Source: Chrysopilus asiliformis
Lineage: Eukaryota; Arthropoda; Insecta; Diptera; Rhagionidae
Direction: 5' to 3'
DNA length: 64,000 bases
Assembly (NCBI GenBank): GCA_964034945.1
Contig: OZ035963.1
Coordinates: 35,082,361 to 35,146,360 of the forward strand
Below, in pieces: positions 25,001 through 34,010 of this stretch. Every line of letters begins with the position of its first letter. The first letter of the stretch is position 1. The notes below the pieces were generated by a model that saw nothing but the letters and a program-made list of their open reading frames with translations, ran no database searches and had not been told where the DNA came from. The translations under genes were made by a program, and so were the position numbers.

Positions 25001-28000
25001 TGCGATCAGTGTTTTCAAACGTATTAAATAAAATGGAATCGTTAAAACGGAAAACAAGTTTTCGTGGATCAAAAAACACCGATGTCCATGTGGTTATCGA
25101 AATGATACCAAAGCCATCGTTATCGCAACGTCTTGTACTTCATGAAGGACATCTCATACGGTTGCCTTCCGGAGGAGTTGAAGATATATTAAAGGAAATG
25201 CAAAATCGAAAAGCCGTTCTACGCGAAAGAAAATTCCAAACTTTTTTGGAGAAAGAAATGAAAACCCAAAAAGAAGTCATTGCTCTTGAGCACATAACAA
25301 CAATCCAATGCGTTACTAACCATAAATTCACGAATAATTCCATGCCGATATATTGTTTTGAAATAACCACTGCAATTCCGAAAAACCAACAAGCGCTATC
25401 GAATCCTAACATGATGATGACCACTAGCAGCTTCGGCAATCAAAAATATCAAAGATACTGTCATTTGTATGGAGTTGGAAAGGAATCTGAAAGGTAATAT
25501 TTTGAAAAAAAAAATCCATATACATTCTATAATAGGCGAATTTTTACAGAAACCTATGGATGCAAAAATTAATAGAAAGCCTTACGAACGTTTTCCCCAG
25601 AAACAACACTTGTCAATACTATAGAGCGGGATGGTGTTATCTAAAAGTATGTTTTTGTAAAGTTAATACTAAAGTAAAATACCAGAATCTATATTTTGTG
25701 CCAATATTTTCGCCTACGACTCATTCTTGTAGATCTTTCACCACGAATACGATTCTAAATGCAAAAATTCAGTTTGCAAAACCCTCTCAATTACATCGAA
25801 AATTGCAGTTTATCAAAAAGTTTTTTTTTTCAAATTCTAGAACTCTATTAGCTCGCAGTGGGGTGGTACATGGATGTTATTACAAAAGCGCAAACGACGA
25901 CTCATTTTCTACAGTGAGGTTGATATGAACATGGAAAAAATGGATTTGCGAAAAGCTCGTTGTATTGGTAAGTATGGAAATTGAAATTTTTACCACCCAG
26001 TAACCCAGTAAATTTTACAATACGTTGATACTGGCTCTTCTCCACTCCCGATTCAAACCAGAAATTAGGGTTGAGCCTGAGGAACTTCGAGGCGGCACGT
26101 CTTGACTAGCTCATAGGAAGAGCGCGGGCTCATTGAAAAGTGGGTTCTTGCCTAGAAATACCTCCGATAAATGGGGAAATCCCCGAAGTGCACGATTTCC
26201 GCTCCCCTTACGCATCCCTCACTAAGTTCCGCCCATCTCACCTGAGAGTCTCACTTCAAACTAGCAAGACATAACAATTGCCCAGTTGAAATCAAAAATA
26301 AAATTTAATTTTTATCATATGATCCATTTATTTATTAGAAAAATTTCTCAAAAAAAAAATTATGAATTGCTATGGAATTCTTCAAGTACAGTGATCCCCC
26401 GCTATACGGACGCTCGTTTAACGGAAATTCGAAGTTACGGACATGACTAATATAGGAACAAATTCGCTATACGGATAAAAAAATTCGCTATTACGGACAA
26501 AAAATTTTTTTTTTTCGAATCACAGAAAAAAATCAAGAAAAAGTCCTCCATAATTATGTTGTATTTATTGTAAATGTACATACTTAATTTCTCCGAAATT
26601 TCTGTCACATTTTGTGTATACACAAAAGAGAATTAAAAAAAGGCAATAAAAAACTGCAGTGCGGTGTATTTTTAAAAAATCTATTTGTTATTCTTAAGCG
26701 AGAACTCCAATTGGGCAGAGGCAGCAGCAGAGGCAGAAGCAGCAGTAGAAGCAGAATCTGCTTTCTATCCCACAATGAAATTTGAATTCTGACGAAACTA
26801 GCAGAAACCTACGTAGAAACAGCTACGTTTTTTTGTCCGCGGCATGATTTGTCCCATAATATTTTGTTGGTTTTAACATATTCAATTGATTTATGCTCCA
26901 TTTCAAGTAGTATATGTAAATATTTTTTTTCTATAATTATATAGTTTTCTCATTATTCTAGTGGTTAAATAATTATTTTAATATATTATACTAATGTGTT
27001 TCGTATTACGGATTTTTTTGGTACGCATCTATTTATTTTTAATACGATCTCATACTAAAATAGGTTTCGTTTTACGGACATTTCTATTGATTGGAACGCA
27101 TCTATCTATTTTTAATACGATCCCATACTAAAATAGGTTTCGTTTTACGGATTTTCGATATACGGACAGTTTCCGTGGAACGCATCCCGTCCGTAAAGCG
27201 GGGGATTACTGTAATAGGCCCTATTCCAGGATCCGATCCGAATCATTCGTATCGGATCCTGGAATAGGGCCTAATGTGATCAATTAAAGCAATTGCAATA
27301 ATACCTAAATCAAATAGAAAGTTCTAGATGAAGCGAGAAGTGTGCGTGGGTGCTCTTATCAGATAAAGTCCCGGCGAGGTCATCTGAGAGAAAGTACCGC
27401 TGAGGACGAATTCCATTTCTAAACCAGACGGTGAAAATGAGTGTGACCGTTTTGAATTTTTGGGAGTTCGTAACAACGTTGTCTTCAATTTTTGTAATTA
27501 GTAAACCTGATTGAGCCGTTTCGGAACACACTCCGCTCGAATTTACGATTCAGTGCGCTGGAAAGACATGTGGTCAATTAAAATATGGAGGGGAGGGACG
27601 ACAGAAAATGCTTTACGAAGGAAACCATATGACCGATTCAACTTTTCAGGGTATCTTCAAAATAGAAGGGTGCTTTCGATAAAAAGCGCATAAAGGGGTG
27701 TGACGGATGAGAAGAAGGTGAAGCGATTCCTCTAAATTCCTTTTTCATAAAATACTATTTTGCAAGACATTTAAACAATTTTATGAAAACAATAAAGCAT
27801 CACTGTTACAAATCTGCCTTTCGACCAAAGAATGAAGAGTTTTTAAATGACAATTATTCTACTCCCTCTTAAAAATTCACTCAGACATCCCTTCCGTATG
27901 AACTTTTTAATAAAAGGATATTTAAAATTTTTTTTTCCAGTTTTAAAGGATAATGATGATTCTACAAAAAACTTGCATGTACAATCTGGTCCTATACTAA

Positions 28001-30550
28001 TGATAGATTGTCCCCCGTACTCTGTGTATTTGGTAACGAGCTCTCCGAGAGAAACAAAAATTTGGCGTCACATCATACGTGAAGTTGCACATAATAATGG
28101 TCCAGCGTTGAATGAGCAGCAGCTTACCAAATTTAACGTTCCAGTTATTGTTGACAAATGTGTGAATTTTGTTTATATCCATGGATCAATGTCGGAGGGA
28201 ATATATCGGAAATCGGGATCTGAAAATGCAATACAAAAATTAATATCATCATTTCGCATCGATGCATTTGATGTTGAAATTACTCGTAATGAGTATAATG
28301 AGCACGATGTTGCGAATGCTCTCAAACGATTTATGAGAGATCTTCCGCAAAGGCTATTAGGAAGACATTGGGCTAGCCTTATTAGCATATCTGAAATCGA
28401 GTCAAAATCTGAGAAAATAAGTGCATACAAAGAGCTATTAGATCGTTTAACTGTAATTGAATATCAGACTCTAAAGAAAATTATCGGCCATTTAGTTTTC
28501 ATTGAATCGCTAAAGATAAAAAATAAAATGGGTATAAGTAACTTGGCTTTGATTTGGGGACCAACGCTTCTTCAAGATAAGGTATTAAAAACAATTTGAA
28601 TTTCGAAATTTAATTATTCATTTTATTTTGTTTCCTAGGGCGATGAAATGGCGTATTCCCAGAAGGAGGCAGATGTGATTACTGATCTTATATCGTTATA
28701 TAAAAATCTTTATCAATTTACCTCCAGCGAAATTGTATGAAATCTTTTGTTATAAAATAACTTAGTTTATATTCATTTTATGTAGGTAAAGGAACAGGAA
28801 ATGCTATCGTATCTTCAAAGATACTATGCAGCTGCTGAAAACATGGGTGATGCCATGAAACAATCTGGCGATCTAAAGACATGGATTAATATTGAAATTT
28901 TTGACGGCAAAAAGAAAGAGGTATAATTTAAAGGATGTTTTTTTTTAAATTCGATTTACAAAATCAGGATACAAAATTGCAGGACATTCATCAAATAAAT
29001 GTAACATTGTCACCAAGCAAAACCGTATACGAACTCTGTAAAGAATTGGCACAACAAATCAAACAGCCAATACATTCCTTAACATTGAATGAAATAATTT
29101 TAGATGGGAGTTTGGAGCGGCCCTTACATTATAGTGAAAAAGTATTTGATGTCGTGATACGATGGTCTTATTGGCCAGAATCTGATAGGAAAAACAATAT
29201 TTTAGTATTGAAGCCAATACGCCTATTAAATGACATTCAGCGTGCCTTAAAGAATTTGACAACGGTTACACCAGGAAAAGAACTCAAGTTTGCAGATAGT
29301 AAAACCAAATCATTCAAGTCATATCACCTAGAATTGAAGGATGGAATAATATCAGTTCTTCGCAAGGATAAAACACCGGCGGTGCTTTACCGTGAAATTT
29401 CACTCAATAAAGTTACCGCTTACATTGGTTGTGAAAAGCGTCGTGATTTTCAATCCCGATGGGCCATTACTTTAGTTGAAAGTGAGATTAACAAAACCCT
29501 AAGGTAGGTATACAATTTTCACAAAGTATATTTAGGATAATCGAATCTTACTCACAAGGAAACATTTTTCAAACATGTCAGGATGGGAGGAGCGAGGGAA
29601 GAGAAGGGAAAATTTCTCTCTCTCCCTTTTCCCTCACCACTCTATTCCACCACCTTCACACATATCCTCGTTCCGCACCACACTACCTTCCTCAGTAGTA
29701 GGGATGTCAAAAAATAACCGGTTAACCGGTGTTTATGCTTCGGTTAACCGGTTTTTTTCGGTGTTTTTTTGCACGGTTATACCCGGTGTTTTTTTAAGTC
29801 AAAAACCGATCATTTTTTTGAAAAATAATTTTAAACCAATTTTCGTGCAACTGATTTGTTAGAAACACTTCTTTTTAGCCACTCTAGACCAAATACAATA
29901 TTATATTGTGCCATTTATGGTCTCTTAATCGATTATATGGCATTCCTTGTCTTTTGTTTGTATTATAGTGTATTTGTTGCGTCTAAGATCTAACCTACCC
30001 AATTTGAACAAAACGGTTTTTCGGTGTTTTAATAACCGGTTTTTTGGACCCGGTTAAACCGGCCCGGTTTAAACCGAAGTCTTAAAAACCGGTTTTTTTC
30101 AAAAATTTTACGTAGGCACCCTTCGCATTCCGACATTCCCACCACCCTTCACACATCCCATACCCTTTCCATCCCTCCGTTTGAATGGTTGAAGGAGTTA
30201 CCAATATTTGATGTGTTCAGAACAATTGAAAGTTATAAAATTCTTATGCTCATGAGTACTCGTAGAGTACTCGTTGTACTCGTTTTCCAAGGCTCATACT
30301 CATGAGTAAGAGTTTTTAACTAAAAATTTGGCTCACTGCTCACGAGGTGAATAAATTACTTATGAGCAGTATTCATGAGTGAGCATTTCCAAACTATGAC
30401 TGTAGTTCAGTTTAACACAACACAAAAATATTCAAACGAATATCTCTAAGGATGTACAGGCTAGGAGGGGAGGGGGTATGAAGGCATACTACCGGGGGGA
30501 GGAAACTTACAGCGGCACCCAACCAGGAACTTGATCTACAAGTTTTTCTT

Positions 30551-30582
<32 letters not shown>

Positions 30583-31472
30583 TATCTCTATCTCTCTCTC
30601 TCTCTATCTCTCTCTCTTTCTCTCTCTTGGCACTACAACCGGTTTCCGGTCTTGGCCTGCCGCACGTATCTCGCGAGAGGTCCCGGTCATGTGCCGATGT
30701 CCGCCAATTTTGCATACCAATTCTCTTCGCGCCCTGCTCAACTCCTTCTGAGTATCTTCCTCTGAAACGCGGACAAGAGGTTGTAATTATTTTTGCTTAG
30801 TACCCAAGTGTCAGAGGAATACATGACGTAATCATGATGACGACTAGCATAATCAGGGTTCTGTACAGTTGCAGTCTAGTTATTATAGTTAGGTTTTTAG
30901 TCCTGAAGAGCTTTGAGAAGCTGTAATAGGTTTTGTTGGCTTTAAGCAACCGTGCGCGAATTTCTTCATTTAGGTTGTTGTCGACTGCTACTTTTGACCC
31001 TAGGTAGTTGAAGCTTCGTGCAACTTCAAGGTTGTGATTTCTTACCCGTAAGTTTTTCTTTGGAATGACCAAAATCGGTCGACCTAGTATAAAGTTATGC
31101 ATGAATTTACATAAAAAAAAGACATACGACTCGAACTCAGAACCTTTTCCTTTTTGGAAGTCGGTTAAAAATTAACTACACCAGGCTGTTTAGTATGACA
31201 AAATAATTTGTTTTTCGCTTGTCCGACCTTTCGTCTGTCTGTTCATCCCTGAACAAAAAATCCAAATTTAAAAAAATCCCAATTTTTTTTTTTTTGTAGC
31301 ATTCATTTATTAATATATTTTTTTTTCAAATTACAGATCACGAGATTTGCCGTTTATTGGTCATGTGATTGCGGGAAATGAATTTGAAGATCAAATAATT
31401 TGGTTTTCGAGCATTTGGTATAATATTCACAACGAGGATATAATGCCTCCCGCTGAAATATTAATTTCATAG
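18560..31472 (+). CDS. ARAP/RhoGAP15B-like PH-RhoGAP-RA-PH protein, nine coding exons
   Basis: Rho GTPase-activating protein of the ARAP group, expected to act at membranes on Rho/Cdc42 and the actin cytoskeleton. Nine exons join in phase to 1454 residues. Order: disordered N-terminus (1-740) with basic proline motifs PVPKPRRG and PIPAPRITRK, LPSYEEA near 291 and PPSYSEA near 664; PH about 741-880; second PH about 892-990 starting YYRAGWCYLK; RhoGAP about 1005-1180 with arginine finger in GIYRKSG (Arg about 1030) and the NALKRFMRDLP and NLALIWGPTLL blocks; Ras-association about 1217-1305; final PH about 1325-1440. No CxxC ArfGAP lies between second PH and RhoGAP, unlike vertebrate ARAPs but as I recall for fly RhoGAP15B. 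Start chosen at 18560 because a good acceptor lies just before it. Confidence 0.92.
19024..20339. other. intron 1 of ARAP-like gene, left part; hairpin at 20176-20262
   Basis: No exon seen. 20176-20262 is an inverted repeat: TCACCATGATTCACAAATAC and a near complement ending ATGGTGA, separated by an A/T-only spacer. An open frame at 19792-20004 has no recognised domain. Confidence 0.4.
20340..20552 (+). mobile_element. LINE 3' fragment, left of the insertion
   Basis: Reads FNLPKFKENINQHLLSFFRPS, the same C-terminal end as the LINE at 1841-2318, then stops at the insertion site of the 872 bp element. Its 3' tail resumes at 21425. Confidence 0.7.
20553..21424. mobile_element. Transib-like non-autonomous element with RSS-like ends
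   Basis: 872 bp element inserted in a LINE tail with a 5 bp target duplication CATCG (20548-20552 and 21425-21429). Both ends start CACAGTGTGTC. At the left end heptamer CACAGTG (20553-20559) is followed by 24 nt and ACAAAATTA; at the right, on the other strand, CACAGTG is followed by 23 nt and ACAAAAGTC. Five-base duplications and CACWRTG tips are Transib features, and the heptamer-spacer-nonamer layout is that of V(D)J recombination signals. The LINE copy at 1841 serves as the empty site. No transposase inside. Confidence 0.72.
21425..21495 (+). mobile_element. LINE 3' tail, right of the insertion
   Basis: ATCGTGAGCTGTGCTTCGG onward matches the 3' end of the LINE at 1841 (CATCCTGAGCTGTGCTTCGG) and ends in an A-rich tail. 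Confidence 0.75.
21779..22714. mobile_element. MITE with TAGGGTCAA ends and many GTAAACA words
   Basis: Left TAGGGTCAAGGGGGGTGATT then GTAAAC; right GTTTACATTTACCCAC then TTTGACCCTA. It is split by a 3' piece of the CCGTATGG family (22050-22267). GTAAAC or its complement GTTTAC occurs at least seven times. No ORF. Confidence 0.65.
22050..22267 (+). mobile_element. CCGTATGG-family repeat, 3' part
   Basis: From ATCTGCGCAAAATTTCAAG to TTTCACCATACGGGT plus ATAAAA, matching 10980-11194. Nested in the TAGGGTCAA element. Confidence 0.75.
22715..23360. other. intron 1 of ARAP-like gene, right end
   Basis: No exon recognised. Ends in TTTTTTCCAG before exon 2. ORFs here lack domain character. Confidence 0.4.
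23361..25493 (+). CDS. ARAP-like exon 2
   Basis: 711 codons; phase 2 at both ends; donor GAAAG/GTAATA. Encodes most of the disordered N-terminus, rich in Asn, Ser and Gln, with LPSYEEA, EPIYGKV, EPIYANQ, ATYGKV and PPSYSEA motifs, then the first PH domain from about 25110 (SQRLVLHEGHLIRLP). Confidence 0.92.
25550..25646 (+). CDS. ARAP-like exon 3
   Basis: Closes the first PH domain with its C-terminal helix (LWMQKLIESLTNVF) and opens the second with YYRAGWCYLK. Donor CTAAAA/GTATGT, phase 0. Confidence 0.85.
25841..25967 (+). CDS. ARAP-like exon 4
   Basis: Acceptor CAAATTCTAG; encodes SSQWGGTWMLLQKRKRRLIF, strands 2-3 of the second PH domain. Donor ATTG/GTAAGT, phase 1. A mini-exon between 25738 and 25800 is possible but not needed. 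Confidence 0.85.
25968..26388. other. intron 4, left part
   Basis: Unusually GC-rich block at 26030-26270 against the AT-rich background; origin not recognised. Confidence 0.35.
26389..27211. mobile_element. pogo/Tigger-like non-autonomous element, second family
   Basis: 823 bp, TA-flanked. Left CAGTGATCCCCCGCTATACG, right GTCCGTAAAGCGGGGGATTA then CTG. Internal ACGGACA words repeat, and a short region is rich in GCAGCAGAGGCAG. No transposase found. Confidence 0.75.
27216..27272. mobile_element. 57 bp hairpin MITE (AGGCCCTAT family), minimal copy
   Basis: Two 22 bp arms, AGGCCCTATTCCAGGATCCG plus AT and its complement, around a 13 bp loop, flanked by AAT. It lies only a few bases from the pogo-like element. 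Confidence 0.7.
27273..27940. other. intron 4, right part
   Basis: No exon recognised; ends in TTTTTTTTCCAG before exon 5. Confidence 0.35.
27941..28581 (+). CDS. ARAP-like exon 5
   Basis: Finishes the second PH domain (ETKIWRHIIREV) and encodes most of RhoGAP: GSMSEGIYRKSGS with the arginine finger, ANALKRFMRDLPQRLL, and MGISNLALIWGPTLL. Donor AAG/GTATTA, phase 0. Confidence 0.93.
28639..28734 (+). CDS. ARAP-like exon 6
   Basis: Thirty-two codons with the C-terminal helix of RhoGAP (EADVITDLISLYKNLYQF). Confidence 0.88.
28786..28920 (+). CDS. ARAP-like exon 7
   Basis: Forty-five codons: linker helix and first strand of the Ras-association domain (TWINIEIFDGKKKE). Confidence 0.85.
28968..29503 (+). 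CDS. ARAP-like exon 8
   Basis: Rest of the Ras-association domain (SPSKTVYELCKELAQQI) and start of the last PH domain (SYHLELKDGIISVLRKDK). A second in-frame acceptor (TTGCAG, exon start 28983) would drop five residues. Donor CTAAG/GTAGGT, phase 2. Confidence 0.88.
29700..30110. mobile_element. MITE rich in ACCGGTTAACCGGT (hAT-like?)
   Basis: About 410 bp from AGGGATGTCAAAAAATAACC to an inverted counterpart before ACGTAGGCACC. Palindromic ACCGGTTAACCGGT words recur. Target duplication unclear. Confidence 0.5.
30550..30627. repeat. (TC)n microsatellite
   Basis: Nearly pure TC run broken by single A bases. It sits at the 3' end of the minus-strand LINE remnant and may be its tail. Confidence 0.9.
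30628..31102 (-). pseudogene. LINE reverse transcriptase C-terminal fragment
   Basis: Minus frame reads SFNYLGSKVAVDNNLNEEIR, then LLKANKTYYSFSKLFRTKNL and TRLQLYRTLI, matching the C-terminal region after the RT catalytic core in many arthropod LINEs (compare FEYLGS, EIKRRI, LYKTLIRPV). 5' truncated; the (GA)n tract follows on its 3' side. Confidence 0.7.
31108..31195 (-). repeat. tRNA-derived SINE-like fragment
   Basis: Minus strand has an A-box-like CCTGGTGTAGTTAA and a B-box-like GAGTTCGAGTC downstream. It does not fold as a full tRNA by eye. Confidence 0.45.
31337..31472 (+). CDS. ARAP-like exon 9 with stop
   Basis: Acceptor AAATTACAG, 45 codons and TAG. Encodes the last PH strand and helix (DQIIWFSSIWYNIH) and a short tail. 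Confidence 0.88.
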
Positions 31473-33040
31473 CTGTTAAGATTAGTAGATAATGTAGAAA
31501 AATTTAACTAAACCCCTATTTTTTAGTTGGAGATACCATGAGACATTTTTAAGTTTTGAGCACAAATTCGCAATCCAAATCGCAATTCTAAATTTCTAAT
31601 GACTTAATAGAGTCACTTTTAGGCAACAATCATTTAAAATGTGGTGAACAATGCTCCACAAGTAATAAATTTACTTGATGTCCATGCAAAACACGGACGG
31701 CGTAACAGAAGTAACTTCAAAATTTCCGCTGCTACCAAGTCAATGTCATTCGCACAGCAGGATTCTTGTTTTAGTTGTCGGTGATGCTGCTACTATTGCT
31801 GATGCCGCCGGATATTGCAATTCTCACTTAAAAGACTATAACTGGTGCTGAGGCTGAAAATGTGAAAAGCAAATAAAAATGCACGAAAAAGGAGGCCAAT
31901 CTTGAACGTTTGGCAGGAGGTGAGCATAAGGTAATTTCGAATCCTTGGGTAATTACTTGAAAAGCCCTTAAGTTGCTATGTTACGTATATTTAGGTAAAA
32001 TTTTACCGAATTACATCTTTTTAATAATCTTAAACAAAAAACAAGACTTCTTCTGATTAGGTGATATATACATACAGTTGACTCTCGCATTTACACGGTC
32101 TAGTTCTACACGAATCCACTTTAACGCGGTTGAAAATTCTTGAACTTGGAGACGAAATTGCGACAAAAAGTTTTTTGTTCTTTCGTATATATTGTGTTTC
32201 GGTGCAACCGATAGCTAAAATGGGGATCTCGACCCCATATGACTGCACAATCCTTTAAAGTAAATACAAATAACGCCACGGGGAACAACAGATTAATCAA
32301 GCTCTGTGATAGAAAAATGATAATCAAACTAAAATGTATGTTTTTTATGTTAATTTACTTATATAAACGTATTTATATTCAAAAAAAACAATTTTTTTTG
32401 TAAAATGTTGGCGATTGTGGAACCGGTCTACTATTTTATCATAGTTTCCATAGTTCGATTCCACTGTTTTTCAAAATTTCATTATCATTTATTTAGTAAA
32501 TTTATCACTTTAATATTCTAATAAATATCAAAAAAAAATGTAATTGCTCAAATTTCTTTAACATAACAAAAAATATTTTCATTAAAATAAATTGTCTTGG
32601 TAACTCGCATAAAAGGTTCTTATCAAAAATAGGGGATATTATATTGACTTGAAATAAATCTATTTTTTGATAGATTCTTTTATTAATATGTATTATATAA
32701 GTTATAATATTTTATGTTTTTTTGTATTTTTCATTGAGTATTTTCGATAACACCGCTATTATTTTTAGTTTTTGAAAAAATTTAAATCAATTTCATCAGA
32801 AATTTTTACTTTTTATTGTAAATATAGTCATTTTTTAAATTTTACCAACCGTTAAAAAACATTTATTTTCATTTGCAATTTTTACTGTTAATGTTTGCTA
32901 GATAATTATATTTTTTTGTAATAAAACTAAAAATATTTTCAAAAAAAAAAAATTTTGTAAATTTTTGTAAATTTTGTAATTTTTGTAATTTTGATTTTTT
33001 ATTTGGAAATGATTATTTCGAATAAACTTAATATCGATTT
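31473..33040. other. intergenic; pogo-type remnant at 32075-32466
   Basis: 32075 begins CAGTTGACTCTCGC after TA and 32466 ends GTTCGATTCCACTG, resembling the other pogo/Tigger ends here. The remainder, especially 32500-33000, is extremely AT-rich low-complexity sequence. Confidence 0.4.
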
Positions 33041-33044
33041 TCCA

Positions 33045-33290
33045 CAAGCTGAAGAGTTAGTAATACAGGAAAAGTAGTTTTTTTCCTAAAAAAATCTTCC
33101 CAACACAAAATTTTGGTTATAGGTCACATTTGACATAGGATTTAAGAATTTGAAGAGTCTATAAAAACTGAAGTGGTGATCGTGGTATTTTGGGTGACGA
33201 TGGGAGGTACATTTTCAAAAAATTGTTTTTTTTTTCAAGTATTCCCAGTGGGGTGTCATTTGTCACGTTTTTTGGCATGTTATATCGATT
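33045..33290. repeat. left arm of a diverged inverted repeat
   Basis: GGGGTGTCATTTGTCACG and upstream GGATTTAAGAATTTGAAGAG match, in reverse, GACACCCC and CTTTAGATTCTTAAATCC at 36120-36330. About 250 bp, clearly diverged. Confidence 0.65.
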
Positions 33291-33502
33291 AAAATAAATA
33301 TCAAGTCACTTGCACAAAAAGTTTTAATATAGTACAGAAAAAATAATGCAGCAATAATAAGATTTCATATTATTCAAAAATTCATTTGGCAGCCCTGAGA
33401 AGGACTGTGAAATGGGTTAATACCATTTAGCCCACGAAGCGCAGTGAGGCTGGGTACTTCTTCCCACACTATAGGTCTTGCAAGTCTGTCTTAATAAACA
33501 TA

Positions 33503-33706
33503 CTAATACAATAAATCATTCTCATCAACACCATACAAAAGGTCGTCCTCATCTTCGGAATGGGTTTTTGGAGTGTTGTTTTCCGTTTCCATGTTTAGAT
33601 ATGCTCCTCCATCACCAAGTTTACATAGCGGTGCATATTTGACACCACTTTTTATGCAAGTACATTGCCAAGTCGAGCAAGTTCCTTTGCAAGAGCAAAA
33701 TACCAA
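33503..33706 (-). pseudogene. Cys-rich transposon-type C-terminal fragment
   Basis: Sixty-seven codons: CSCKGTCSTWQCTCIKSG then acidic EDEDDLL repeats and stop. CxCKxxCSTxxCxCxKxG tails are, from memory, common at the C-terminus of transposon polyproteins in insects. No domain upstream. Confidence 0.4.
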
Positions 33707-34010
33707 AAGCCATTTTTTTGAGTCCTACCTCAGTTTTCTGGATTCCACATCCAAAGTTGTACTTGATAGTAGGTACTATAAGAATGTTGTGCTGTATTTG
33801 CGACCGTTGATAAGGGTGATTCCAGCGTTGCTGTACTGTGTCAACTCAAACGAGTTGAGATTTTAGTCATGTATTCTGCTACTAAAAAAATCATCCACAC
33901 AAAATTTTGTTGCAATCGGATGATTCGTTTGGAAAATGTAGTGATTTAACAAGTGCGAATTTTCCAACTTTGGGTGGCTGCCATGGCATAATGATACTTT
34001 TCCAACAGGA

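Noticed and set aside
24440..25439. Minus-strand ORFs opposite ARAP exon 2
   Set aside because: Shadows of the coding strand; the plus frame encodes clear PH domain sequence.
25738..25798. Possible extra ARAP exon after ATTCTTGTAG
   Set aside because: Exons 3 and 4 join in phase and give an uninterrupted PH start; adding this piece would put an unrelated insert after GWCYLK.
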